Source of the DNA: Desulfurococcales archaeon
GTDB taxonomy: Archaea; Thermoproteota; Thermoprotei_A; Sulfolobales; Desulfurococcaceae
Reading direction: 5' to 3'
NCBI GenBank assembly: GCA_027022365.1
Contig: JALVYU010000031.1
Coordinates: 186,001 to 250,000, forward strand
Length of the DNA stretch: 64,000 nucleotides
Shown here: one piece after another, positions 17,202 to 26,136 of the stretch
Layout: each line of letters begins with the position of its first letter
Position numbering within the stretch: position 1 is the first letter of the stretch
Notes under the pieces: generated by a model
What the model was told of the DNA's origin: nothing
Seen by the model: only the letters and a program-made list of their open reading frames with translations
Databases searched by the model: none
Position numbers and translations under genes: made by a program

Positions 17202-19205
17202 ATGAAACGAATAAGCAAGCCTTTAGCATCTATTATTCTACTAGTAATGATGGCTTTGAGCCTAGCATCCACGCTCTACTACTTACCGATCGCAAGCGCT
17301 GAGACGAGACCCACACTGGTAATAGGGCTTCCGGATCTTCCTGCGAACAGATTCAACCCTCTGAACTTCAAGATGGTATATACACAAGTAATAGCTGATG
17401 CTATGTTCGAGCCCCTTGTAAGAATTAGGTGGGACGGCAACGGATACATACCTAACCTCGCAGTCAGCTGGGAGACCAAGGATGATGGCAAAGTATGGAT
17501 ATTCCACCTAATACACAACGCGACATGGCATGATGGCAAACCAGTGACGGCCGATGATGTGGTTTATACGTACCAGCTGATAAAGAAGTACCAGGCACTA
17601 CAGGGAGGACGTGAGGACTTCGTTAAAAAACTAGTCGATGTCAAGAAGATCGATGATTATACTGTCGAATTCGACTTTAGCTCTGCTCCAGTCAACGCCT
17701 TCGTAGTATTCAGCGGAGTATACATAGTGCCTAAACACATATGGGAAACCCTATCAGACCCGACAGCTCCACTCCCATGGAGCAAACTTATAGGCTGCGG
17801 GCCATTCATGTACAAGTCCAGTAGCCCAACATCAATAACCCTGATTGCCTACGATAAGCACTTCAGAGGCGCCCCGGAGCCCAAGGAGCTACAATTCGTT
17901 AAGGTAAGCCAGTTCGTCGCTAAGCTAGTGGCTGGAGAGATAGATGCTGGCTACTTCACAACATACAAGGCCAGCGACGTCAAGCAGCTCGCCGAGCTAG
18001 CTGCCCAGGGCAAAGTAGTTCTCTACAAGACCCTCGGTAGCTCAACACATATGCTGATATTCAATATGGAGAAACCACCAATGAACTTCCTAGCATTCAG
18101 AATGGCTGTCGCCTACGCCATAAACGTTACGAGGATCATCGAGAAATACTATGGAAACCTAGCCCTGCCGGGCAACCAAGCACTTCTGAACCCGAAGGGA
18201 TATAACTGGACACTATACATACCGAAGGAGAAGATCTATCCATGCAACAAGACATTGGCTAAAGAGATACTGACAAAGGCCCTCGGCCTCAAGCCGGGGC
18301 CGAACGGCCTACTATTGGGTCCTGACGGCAAACCAATACATGTCAAGATACTTGCTAAGCAGAACGACGTATTCTGTAGAGACCTCATCGCCAAAGACAT
18401 TGCCGCCGACCTAAGATCAATCGGTATCGATGCAAAAGCATATATTGTGCCTGCAAGCCAGTTCGGCAGCGTATACAATGCTAGACAATGGGACATGGTG
18501 ATAGTAGGCTGGTTCCTGCCAGACCTAAAAGAAAGATATGGCAAACCACCAGTAGTAACCTTCGGTGAGTTCACCGCAGGTAGTGACGCCAACGTACCAA
18601 AGTTCAGCAACGCAACCTACGACAAGCTCTACCAGGAGTTCAAGACAGCTGTTGAGAACAAAGACTGGAACAAAGCCTACAAGCTCGCATGGGAAATGCA
18701 GATGATACTAGTTGAACAGATACCCGCTGTATCACTATACCATCCATACGTCGTTACAGCTGCTAGGATCGACAAGTACAAGGACTGGGTCTTCGGAATT
18801 AATTTAATGCTAAACTACTACAGCTATGTGGGTGCATCAAAGTTCGGGCTCAAAGGACCTGCCAAGTTCCACGAGCTGTCAGGTCAGTACCTATTATCTA
18901 AGGTGCATATGCCGACAACTGATGAAATGAAGGCTCTTCATGACTGGATATCGAATCATCTAATTTCGTGGGGCGTACTACCAAAAGCGACGACTACAAC
19001 TACAACCACAACTACCACGACCACAACACCGTCGCAGACCACAACAACTACGCCTCCAGCTTCACCAACGACAACGACGACAACCCCGACACAAACGCCG
19101 ACAACAACTCCTTCACAAGGTATGAGCCCAGCACTTATAGCGGGCATAATCATTGCTATAATCATTATCGTAGCGATCATAGCGATCTATGCTAAGAAGA
19201 AATAA
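17202..19205 (+). CDS. ABC transporter substrate-binding protein, family 5, membrane-anchored through a Thr-rich stalk
   Basis: The 667-residue protein has a signal peptide (basic start, hydrophobic core, predicted cleavage after ...PIASA near residue 33), a family 5 peptide/oligosaccharide-binding domain to about residue 590 (IHNATWHDGKPVTADDVVYTY is the family signature region), a Thr/Pro/Ser-rich stalk at about 598-640, and a C-terminal membrane helix followed by AKKK. This stalk-plus-anchor design is common in crenarchaeal binding proteins and places the domain above the membrane, with the stalk probably glycosylated. ATG 17202 follows GAGGGATAGG. It is divergent from dppB-dppC and is the likely partner. 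The ligand could be peptides or glycans. Confidence 0.92.
   Translation: MKRISKPLASIILLVMMALSLASTLYYLPIASAETRPTLVIGLPDLPANRFNPLNFKMVYTQVIADAMFEPLVRIRWDGNGYIPNLAVSWETKDDGKVWIFHLIHNATWHDGKPVTADDVVYTYQLIKKYQALQGGREDFVKKLVDVKKIDDYTVEFDFSSAPVNAFVVFSGVYIVPKHIWETLSDPTAPLPWSKLIGCGPFMYKSSSPTSITLIAYDKHFRGAPEPKELQFVKVSQFVAKLVAGEIDAGYFTTYKASDVKQLAELAAQGKVVLYKTLGSSTHMLIFNMEKPPMNFLAFRMAVAYAINVTRIIEKYYGNLALPGNQALLNPKGYNWTLYIPKEKIYPCNKTLAKEILTKALGLKPGPNGLLLGPDGKPIHVKILAKQNDVFCRDLIAKDIAADLRSIGIDAKAYIVPASQFGSVYNARQWDMVIVGWFLPDLKERYGKPPVVTFGEFTAGSDANVPKFSNATYDKLYQEFKTAVENKDWNKAYKLAWEMQMILVEQIPAVSLYHPYVVTAARIDKYKDWVFGINLMLNYYSYVGASKFGLKGPAKFHELSGQYLLSKVHMPTTDEMKALHDWISNHLISWGVLPKATTTTTTTTTTTTTPSQTTTTTPPASPTTTTTTPTQTPTTTPSQGMSPALIAGIIIAIIIIVAIIAIYAKKK
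18990..19116 (+). repeat. ACN-codon low-complexity tract (Thr stalk)
   Basis: This tract of mostly ACA/ACT/ACC/ACG codons, with some Pro, Ser and Gln, encodes the threonine stalk of the binding protein. The third bases vary, so it is kept for the protein sequence and not as a simple repeat that arose by slippage alone. Confidence 0.8.
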
Positions 19206-19239
19206 AAAACAGATATAGCTAGTTATCATCAAACAAGTC

Positions 19240-19247
19240 TTTTTCCC
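19240..19247 (+). terminator. T5C3 terminator after the binding-protein gene
   Basis: TTTTTCCC lies 35 bases after the stop at 19205 and matches the tract that recurs after other plus-strand genes in this window. Confidence 0.5.
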
Positions 19248-19382
19248 ATAACGATTATAATGGATATAATTTCTTTATAAGGTAAGTAAATTATTTACAA
19301 AAACATAATCTCCTATCACCCTGCTATCCATATATAATTGGTACATAACATTAGTAACCCTTTAGAACATTTGGTGGACATT

Positions 19383-20357
19383 ATGTCCTGGATGGAGCCC
19401 CGTAAAATAATAAAAATAGGAGAGAAATCCTATGCGATCACACTCCCCAAGAAATGGGCTAAAATCCTAGGAATAAAGCCTGGGGACTCGGTAAATCTCA
19501 CCATGGATAAGAACGGAGTAATACATGTATACATGATAAACAAGAAGCCGAAGAAAGAAGAAGGCTTCGCAATAGTCCTCGACGCCTCAAAACTATCTCT
19601 CAATGAGCTGGAAGAATGTCTGCGTGGATGTTACATAGAGGGGCTTGATAGTATAATAATCAAAAACCTTAAGCGGGACGAGTTCAAGCCCCCCGTGCTA
19701 AACGATATAATAGTGAAGCTACCCGGAGTAATTATCCTTGAGCCTGGTCCCGAGGACATAGTACTAAAGATAGCAATAACCGAGGACATCATAGACTTAG
19801 ATGAAGTAGTTACAAGGATGTCGCATATCCTCGAGAACATGTTCGACTATATGGAGAGCTATATCAATACAGGAAAGAAGGATGAAGGTGAAACAATACT
19901 TAAACTAGACGATGAGCTAGACAGACTCTACCATCTGGGTCAGAGGCTGATCAGGAAAAAGATGCGTGCAAAAATAATGTCCTCGAGAAACTATCTCGAT
20001 CTACTCGACTACCTAATGATAATCACAAACCTGGAGCATATCGGTGATTGTCTAGACAGAGGCGTAAGGATACTCCTCGAGAAAGAATGGGGAGATATTC
20101 AGGACGAGCTTAGAGAGTCAGTACTGAAATCAAGGAAGATAGTCTTCGACACAATTGCAGGGATAAGATATCCCAACCTTAAAATACTCAGCAATCTAAG
20201 ACTACGGAGAAGAGAACTTAAACAATTACTTAGAAACATCGTGCTGAAAAAACCAGAGTTCAGCGGAGTAGTCAACGAGTTCGAGCTAATATCGACTCTG
20301 AGCACAGACATAGCCGAAGTAACCGTGTTCAGATATCTCAGGAAACAATCAGAGTAA
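19383..20357 (+). CDS. AbrB-PhoU fusion, phosphate-uptake-regulator-like
   Basis: The 324-residue protein has an N-terminal AbrB/SpoVT swapped-hairpin domain (MEPRKIIKIGEKSYAITLPK, then KKWAKILGIKPGDSVNLTMD) and a helical PhoU-like region from about residue 150, with two related three-helix repeats. TTG 19338 opens the frame, but ATG 19383 follows GGTGGA (19373-19378) and gives the domain start. PhoU proteins modulate phosphate or other transport, and the AbrB part suggests DNA binding. A second copy at 56906 sits beside the Pst transporter. This one stands between a peptide/glycan binding protein and Gfo/Idh/MocA, with no phosphate transporter, so its target is open. Confidence 0.83.
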   Translation: MSWMEPRKIIKIGEKSYAITLPKKWAKILGIKPGDSVNLTMDKNGVIHVYMINKKPKKEEGFAIVLDASKLSLNELEECLRGCYIEGLDSIIIKNLKRDEFKPPVLNDIIVKLPGVIILEPGPEDIVLKIAITEDIIDLDEVVTRMSHILENMFDYMESYINTGKKDEGETILKLDDELDRLYHLGQRLIRKKMRAKIMSSRNYLDLLDYLMIITNLEHIGDCLDRGVRILLEKEWGDIQDELRESVLKSRKIVFDTIAGIRYPNLKILSNLRLRRRELKQLLRNIVLKKPEFSGVVNEFELISTLSTDIAEVTVFRYLRKQSE

Positions 20358-20447
20358 GTAATCTGAAAGTAATTTTGCATATTATATTCTAAATCATCGG
20401 TTCGCCAAACAGACTAGGTATCGGAACCAAGAATTATTGGTGGTATA

Positions 20448-21458
20448 ATGGTAAAGATCGGGATAATCGGGTATGGTTTTATGGGTTCAACACATGCTAG
20501 AGTATTGAAAACAATTGATGAAGTAGAAATAGTAGCGGTAGCCGATCTAAGTCCTGAGGCGAGAAGGAGAGCCGCCAAGGAACTTCCCAGGGCAAAGATC
20601 TATGATGACGCTGAAAAACTCATAAGAGACAAGGATGTAGAGGCAGTAATAATAGCGACACCTCCTGACACCCATGTAGATTACCTAATAAAGTCTGTGG
20701 TGGAAGGAAAACATGTTCTAGTAGAGAAACCACTTGCTCCATCATTCTCCCATCTAGAGAAGCTCCTCGATCTCGAGATTCCCGACAACATTGTCGTTAT
20801 GAGCGGTTTCAGTTTACGTTATCACAGAATGTATGTTGACCTATATAGACAGATCCAAGGGCTAGGAAGAATATTCATATTCCACCACACAGCCCTTGGA
20901 GGCCTTCCATCAAACGAGTGGCTCCTAGACACGAGGATTAGTGGTGGAATGCTCAACGAGAACGCAGTACATATCATATACTTGTTCCTATGGTACCTGG
21001 GCGAGCCGGAAAAAGTCTATGCAAAACTATACAGTAAGACAGGCAAGGACATGGATGATAACCTAGTTCTAGTGACAAGTATTAAAGGCTCAACTGCCTC
21101 CTTGCTACGTTCATGGACTGCTGGCCAGATAGTCAGATATTATGAGGTCTTGGGTGAAAAAGGGTCAATACATGTAGAGGGCTATTTGGGAGGAAAAATA
21201 ACATGTGTCATAGATGGCACGAAGGAGACCAGAGAATACCCGGTAATAGTTGACGAGATGTATCGGGAAGAACTAATGGATTATATCAACTCGATAAAGA
21301 AGGGTACTCGGCCTAAGACGGGCTTGAGAGAAGCGATACTAATACAGCTGATCGTGGAAGCGGCCAAACAGTCTGCAAAGGAAAACCAGCCAGTATCGAT
21401 AATGGAGGCGGGAGGAGAGCTCGCAAAAGAGCTACTGAGAAAATATCGTAATAGGTAG
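20448..21458 (+). CDS. Gfo/Idh/MocA family NAD(P)-dependent oxidoreductase
   Basis: The 336-residue enzyme has an N-terminal Rossmann loop GIIGYGFMGSTHARVL, the family motif EKPLAPS near residue 98, and the GGMLNENAVHIIYLFLWYLG segment where His is in the catalytic position. Family members oxidise or epimerise sugars and inositols. ATG 20448 follows GGTGG at a 5-base spacing. The GNAT gene starts 14 bases downstream, so the two form an operon. Its place in the saccharide island supports action on a sugar or sugar acid. The substrate is not readable. Confidence 0.88.
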   Translation: MVKIGIIGYGFMGSTHARVLKTIDEVEIVAVADLSPEARRRAAKELPRAKIYDDAEKLIRDKDVEAVIIATPPDTHVDYLIKSVVEGKHVLVEKPLAPSFSHLEKLLDLEIPDNIVVMSGFSLRYHRMYVDLYRQIQGLGRIFIFHHTALGGLPSNEWLLDTRISGGMLNENAVHIIYLFLWYLGEPEKVYAKLYSKTGKDMDDNLVLVTSIKGSTASLLRSWTAGQIVRYYEVLGEKGSIHVEGYLGGKITCVIDGTKETREYPVIVDEMYREELMDYINSIKKGTRPKTGLREAILIQLIVEAAKQSAKENQPVSIMEAGGELAKELLRKYRNR

Positions 21459-21472
21459 AGGTAATTAGTACA

Positions 21473-22696
21473 TTGCAAATAAGGATAGCCGACCCAGAGG
21501 ATCTGGAAGGAATAACTAGTGTTCTCAGGGAATCATTCAACGTATACCGCTGCATAGGGATAGACAAGGAGTACTTAGAAAAGCTCTTCAGAGTAGACGA
21601 TAGTGTTACATCCAATGCCGTATTCGTAGTAGAGGAGGACGGCAGAATAGTCTCGGTAACAATGGTTGTTGAGCGAGAGATAAGGACTGCTATAGGATGG
21701 TTACCCTTCGCGGGAATCGCCAATGTTGCCACGCACCCTAAGTATAGAGGTAGAGGTCTTGCCTCGAAGCTTCTCGCATTCATAGAGAAGCACTATGAAG
21801 AGAAGCAATACCCGCTGATAGGCCTTCTGGCAGGCTATGGTGAGCCGGCCCATAGGCTGTATCGTCGCAGAGGATTTTATGACATCGCCTATTACAGGGA
21901 GAGAATATTCGTGCTAGACGATATACCTAAGCTGGTATCACAGCTAAGAATAAGAACCTATGGAGAAAAACTGGATGGATCAGTACTCCCGATAACGGAG
22001 GCAGGAGCAGAACAACTTTATAAGCTCTATAATTCATGGATAGCAGCCAGATATTATGGCGTCTTCAAACGCTCCCTGAGAAGATGGAGGGGGATCCTGG
22101 AGACTAACCAGTATGCTACATGGTTTCTCGGCGACCACGCTGAGGGATGGTACTATGAACTGGAAAGTGGCAAGGCATACTCTTTGGTCTACATGATCAA
22201 GAATTCTCCGCTGAGTGGATGCAGGGATCGTTATGCCGCATACATACTAGAGATTGTTGCAGAGCCGCGTCATTACCCGCTCGTTCTAGCGGATACTCTG
22301 GAGAAACTGGTCGATTCTGGCGCTAAAACCATATACTATAGGCCTCCTCCCGACAAGGAATACATGGTGGAGAAAACCCGGCTCATAGTACCCGATGAAA
22401 CCCTCATGGTGAAGCCATGTTGTGCGGAATGCTTGGTCAAGCTCCTCCAGAACCATTTTAAGGAAGCAACAATAAATGTGGACAGCCGAGCAAACATAGT
22501 CATGGAATACCCGTCCGGGGCGATAGAGTTTACACCTGATAGTCTGCTAAGGATAATCCTGGGCGTCTCGGATCCCTTCGAAGAATACTTTAATGGAAAG
22601 ATAAGAGTGAGGGGTGACTATAAGATATTGTTAGAGGGGTTCAGTGCGGACTTGATATTCAGACCGCACTATATCCCTCTCATAGACAAGTGGTAA
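21473..22696 (+). CDS. Eis-like GNAT N-acetyltransferase
   Basis: The 407-residue protein begins with a GNAT domain (NVATHPKYRGRGLASKLL is the acetyl-CoA loop, near residue 85), followed by a second GNAT-like region and a C-terminal segment (about residues 335-407) that looks like the sterol-carrier-type domain of Eis-family enzymes. These enzymes acetylate amines such as aminoglycosides or protein lysines. TTG 21473 follows AGAGGT. It is operonic with the Gfo/Idh/MocA gene, so an amino sugar is a reasonable substrate guess. This is inference from context. Confidence 0.8.
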   Translation: MQIRIADPEDLEGITSVLRESFNVYRCIGIDKEYLEKLFRVDDSVTSNAVFVVEEDGRIVSVTMVVEREIRTAIGWLPFAGIANVATHPKYRGRGLASKLLAFIEKHYEEKQYPLIGLLAGYGEPAHRLYRRRGFYDIAYYRERIFVLDDIPKLVSQLRIRTYGEKLDGSVLPITEAGAEQLYKLYNSWIAARYYGVFKRSLRRWRGILETNQYATWFLGDHAEGWYYELESGKAYSLVYMIKNSPLSGCRDRYAAYILEIVAEPRHYPLVLADTLEKLVDSGAKTIYYRPPPDKEYMVEKTRLIVPDETLMVKPCCAECLVKLLQNHFKEATINVDSRANIVMEYPSGAIEFTPDSLLRIILGVSDPFEEYFNGKIRVRGDYKILLEGFSADLIFRPHYIPLIDKW

Positions 22697-22738
22697 TGAA
22701 TTTTCTTTAAAGGTAAGTAAAATAATATATTGTTTCTC

Positions 22739-22793
22739 ACGACAGCCCATAAGGATTCCGGCCAGGCAGAGTACTGTAGCCCCGCATTCATGT
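22739..22793. other. GC-rich stretch in an AT-rich intergenic region, no gene seen
   Basis: About 57 percent G+C over 55 bases by hand count, between AT-rich flanks. In hyperthermophiles stable RNAs stand out in this way. I see only short pairings and no known RNA motif on either strand, so no function is assigned. Confidence 0.2.
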
Positions 22794-22848
22794 ATGTTAT
22801 AATGTTTCCCAGTCTTTTCAATAATTACTAACGTTACAATAATCGCAT

Positions 22849-25800
22849 ATGACTCCTCATAGAAGGATTGGTGGGAATGTGAGATTATCGCCTAAACCTG
22901 TCCTGCTCGGTCTTCTGATAATAATTAGTCTTCTAGCACCCATTGCTACTCTAACGATGTCAAGCTCTACCGAAAAAGTGGGAATCGCACTGATCTTCCC
23001 GGATCACCGGCCCGGCAACCCGGCCTATGCTAATGCCACAGTCGACGTACTAATAACAATCAATAAACTGATCTATTCATCACAGCCCGAACTATACATG
23101 ATCACGGCTCCGGCCTCTCTACCCATAGCAATGCCTAAGGGCACTATCGTAGGGTACGTGACTCTACAGGAATACCAGGTAATAGCCGAAGCAGTAGCAA
23201 AGACTGGTGGTTACGTTAAGCTAGTTAAGATCAGTAAGCTACCAGCGGTGCCAGCTATACAGTTATTGCCTATAAGGATCGCCGTGTTCGACAATGGAGC
23301 TATTGGAGAAATAAGTCTCCCAGACGTGTTGACGAAAATGGGGTTCAAGTACAGTGTTCTTGAGAATTCTTCTATAACCGATTTACTCCGACATAAATAC
23401 GATCTTGTCATACTACCGCCCGGAAGCGGAACTGCAACGGCACGAGCTCTAGGTATTGGAGGATCTAAAATACTGGCCAAATTTGTCGCAACAGGAGGTG
23501 GCCTCATAGGCATATGTGCCGGAGCATATGCTGTGATAAAAGGATATAATGAACCGACATCATGGCTCCAGCTTGTCGCTGCAACCCTTAAGAACTGGCC
23601 AATATGGTATCTCGGCGTAGGAGTCGTAGAGATAAACATTACTGGCGATACTCCGGTAACCTATGGCTTCAAGGGCCCCGCGGAATTCATTTACTGGAAC
23701 GGCCCTGTCCTAGTACCCTATAACTTAGGCTCCGATACTACACTAGGACTAGCAGTCGAGCCGCCTACACCGCTTGCCTATTACATAGGACCCCTAGGAA
23801 CAGAATCCTTTAAGCCAGGCAGTGGTCTCAATCTCACCTATGTGGCCAACGTCATGAAGGACGGCTACGCCATTACCGTGTCCACTTATGGTAGTGGCAG
23901 AATAGTACTATTCTCTGTACACCCAGAGCTCATGGAGGGCCTAGTCTCAGAGACTCCAAAGGCTAGGCTCCAGGACGACTATAACTGGAGAATGCTCTGG
24001 AACGCGATCTACTATGTTGCTGGTAAGAGGGTGAACCTTGGACAGAGAATAATCGGTACATGGATGTGGCCATCACTAATAACACATGCATACCAAGCAT
24101 TGCTTAAGGAGAAATACCCGTCCGGCGCTACAGCCGAGGAGAAACTAGCCGTCCTAAAGGAGGCCCTTAACTATATAGCATTGGAGCTTAAATCCTACAA
24201 CATAACCGACGTATTCCTCGAAGTAAAACTCTTGTCAGGAACACTTATCTGGCCCAGTAGTCTCGCCGAGAAATACCGTGTTCCTACACTATGCGGAAAA
24301 GACGGTGAAGAGCCATGGAACCTGACAAACGTAGTCAAGCTATTCGCTGATACACTGCATAAATACGGGATAAGGCTCCATGCATGGATTATAGTATGGT
24401 ATGATATGACATGGGGTAAGCGCGACCCCATGTATCATTGTGCTAAATGGTACTCAGCCACAAAGTATAGGCCGCCTTACCCCGTAACAAGCCGTGTACG
24501 ATTATTCAACACAACATACCAGGAATACATCGCGGAACTAGCCCGCGACCTAGTACTAAACTGTGACGTGGACGGAATTCAGCTAGACTACATAAGGTGG
24601 CCACACGTTGTCTATAGTTTCGGGCCAAGAGACTTCAAACTAGCAGAAGAACACGGCATTAACCTGACCAAAGTACAATGGTATGTTATGCTGACCTACT
24701 ACGGTATGCCTAACATGTCGATTCCCCCGAACCCAAGCCTGATCTTCGAGAAATACTACGTAGAGAAAGACCTCGATGTCGTTAAATGGTTTGAACTCAG
24801 AAGACAAGCTGTTGTAAACATCACAGTCAAAGTAAGAGATGCTGTCCTCTCCACTGGAAAGCACCTAATATTATCGGCCGCGCTAATGCCTGAAGAGGGC
24901 ACACCCTACGTAATACAGACAGTAACCGATCCTGCGACTGGGAAGAAATATACTGCCGAAATACCGGGCAAGGCATGGCAGTGGGTCCACTATGGACAGC
25001 ACTACTCTGACTTTGCCCGCGAAGGATACTGGCTGATCCCTATGACATACTATCTCGACTGGGGACAGCCTCCAAGCTGGATAGAAACGGTGGCCCGCTA
25101 CGCACTAAGCGTTGTCTCGAACATTAACCCGGAAGACAAAGTACTTTCAGGAATACAGGCATATGGTGGTGTGACGTATAATGATGTTCAGAACGAGATA
25201 TCATACGCCATCGAATCCGGAGCGCAGGGATGGGTATACTTCGTATGGAACGACTACCGTGACATAGCGTGGAGCTACCTCTCGAAACAATACATGCCAG
25301 AGATTGATGAGGCTAAAAACTTATTGGTAGGACCACTAATGCTCCAGGCAGAGGTTCTTAACGATACAAGTCTTGAAAAACAAATAAACGATATGGTAGC
25401 CACGATAAGATCGATTGGTACATCCTACTACAAACCATACCTGCCGACAATAGCGGGCGAAATTATAAGTAAAACAATGATGCTTGTAAAGGCATCAGCA
25501 CAAGGGCTGCTCAAGAAACTCGAAGAACAGGAAACAGTAGCAAAGGCAATAGCACCATCGCTGGCCAGCTACTATGACCATATCCTCGGCGAAGCCAGGG
25601 ATATGGTCTCAGAGATTATGTCGACGAGGAAGTTATCAGAGCTAACACCGCTCTACATGGAGCTGATCGAGAAGACTGTTCCAGCATACATCATAGTAGC
25701 AACAGCCTATAACCTATCATCGAAAATAACAGACTTAACAGGTTATACGAAGACACTGGCATTCAAGCTCTCCAGCATGATCAGTAGCGAAGAGAACAAA

Positions 25801-26088
25801 ATAGCCGAGCTAGGGAAAGTAGCCGAGAAACTATCGAGTACTCTGAGCAGCATTGAGAAGTCGATAGCCACGAATAAGGCAGAGATTACCAGCATAGAGC
25901 AAGAACTGGCAAATATGAAGAAAAATATCGATAGCTTATCTAAGGACACGTCATCGCTACAAGAAGAGCTGTCAAAGATAAAGAACAGCATAAACAACCA
26001 GTTGATCCTTGGACTTGTAGTATTAACGCTGATAATATCTATTGTAGCCCTCATAGCCGGGCTATATGCAGTGGTCAGGAAACATTAG
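22849..26088 (+). CDS. Surface protein: GATase1-like domain, GHL10 glycosidase-like barrel, coiled coil, C-terminal membrane anchor
   Basis: The 1079-residue protein has a signal peptide or N-terminal helix at about 17-36. A class I glutamine-amidotransferase-like domain (BPL_N type, about 140-370) follows, with nucleophile Cys223 in GICAGAY and a His358-Pro-Glu360 pair that completes a Cys-His-Glu triad. Next come a GHL10-like barrel (about 405-790) with GIQLDYIRWP at 576-585, a helical segment, a coiled coil at about 965-1050 and a membrane helix near 1054-1076. It is therefore an outward-facing, stalked enzyme. The same barrel family occurs inside the cell at 9506. It probably degrades a polymer before uptake by the nearby ABC system. 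The polymer is unknown. Confidence 0.78.
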   Translation: MTPHRRIGGNVRLSPKPVLLGLLIIISLLAPIATLTMSSSTEKVGIALIFPDHRPGNPAYANATVDVLITINKLIYSSQPELYMITAPASLPIAMPKGTIVGYVTLQEYQVIAEAVAKTGGYVKLVKISKLPAVPAIQLLPIRIAVFDNGAIGEISLPDVLTKMGFKYSVLENSSITDLLRHKYDLVILPPGSGTATARALGIGGSKILAKFVATGGGLIGICAGAYAVIKGYNEPTSWLQLVAATLKNWPIWYLGVGVVEINITGDTPVTYGFKGPAEFIYWNGPVLVPYNLGSDTTLGLAVEPPTPLAYYIGPLGTESFKPGSGLNLTYVANVMKDGYAITVSTYGSGRIVLFSVHPELMEGLVSETPKARLQDDYNWRMLWNAIYYVAGKRVNLGQRIIGTWMWPSLITHAYQALLKEKYPSGATAEEKLAVLKEALNYIALELKSYNITDVFLEVKLLSGTLIWPSSLAEKYRVPTLCGKDGEEPWNLTNVVKLFADTLHKYGIRLHAWIIVWYDMTWGKRDPMYHCAKWYSATKYRPPYPVTSRVRLFNTTYQEYIAELARDLVLNCDVDGIQLDYIRWPHVVYSFGPRDFKLAEEHGINLTKVQWYVMLTYYGMPNMSIPPNPSLIFEKYYVEKDLDVVKWFELRRQAVVNITVKVRDAVLSTGKHLILSAALMPEEGTPYVIQTVTDPATGKKYTAEIPGKAWQWVHYGQHYSDFAREGYWLIPMTYYLDWGQPPSWIETVARYALSVVSNINPEDKVLSGIQAYGGVTYNDVQNEISYAIESGAQGWVYFVWNDYRDIAWSYLSKQYMPEIDEAKNLLVGPLMLQAEVLNDTSLEKQINDMVATIRSIGTSYYKPYLPTIAGEIISKTMMLVKASAQGLLKKLEEQETVAKAIAPSLASYYDHILGEARDMVSEIMSTRKLSELTPLYMELIEKTVPAYIIVATAYNLSSKITDLTGYTKTLAFKLSSMISSEENKIAELGKVAEKLSSTLSSIEKSIATNKAEITSIEQELANMKKNIDSLSKDTSSLQEELSKIKNSINNQLILGLVVLTLIISIVALIAGLYAVVRKH

Positions 26089-26108
26089 GTTATTTATCCG
26101 TAAAACCG

Positions 26109-26117
26109 TTTTTTCCC
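26109..26117 (+). terminator. T6C3 terminator after the surface-protein gene
   Basis: TTTTTTCCC lies 20 bases after the stop at 26088. It is the same tract type as after the genes at 17202, 31968 and 50160. Confidence 0.5.
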
Positions 26118-26136
26118 TTATGGGTGTAAAGCTGTT

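Noticed and set aside
18956..19180. Val-rich antisense frame opposite the Thr stalk
   Set aside because: It is a mirror of the ACN codon tract and not a gene.
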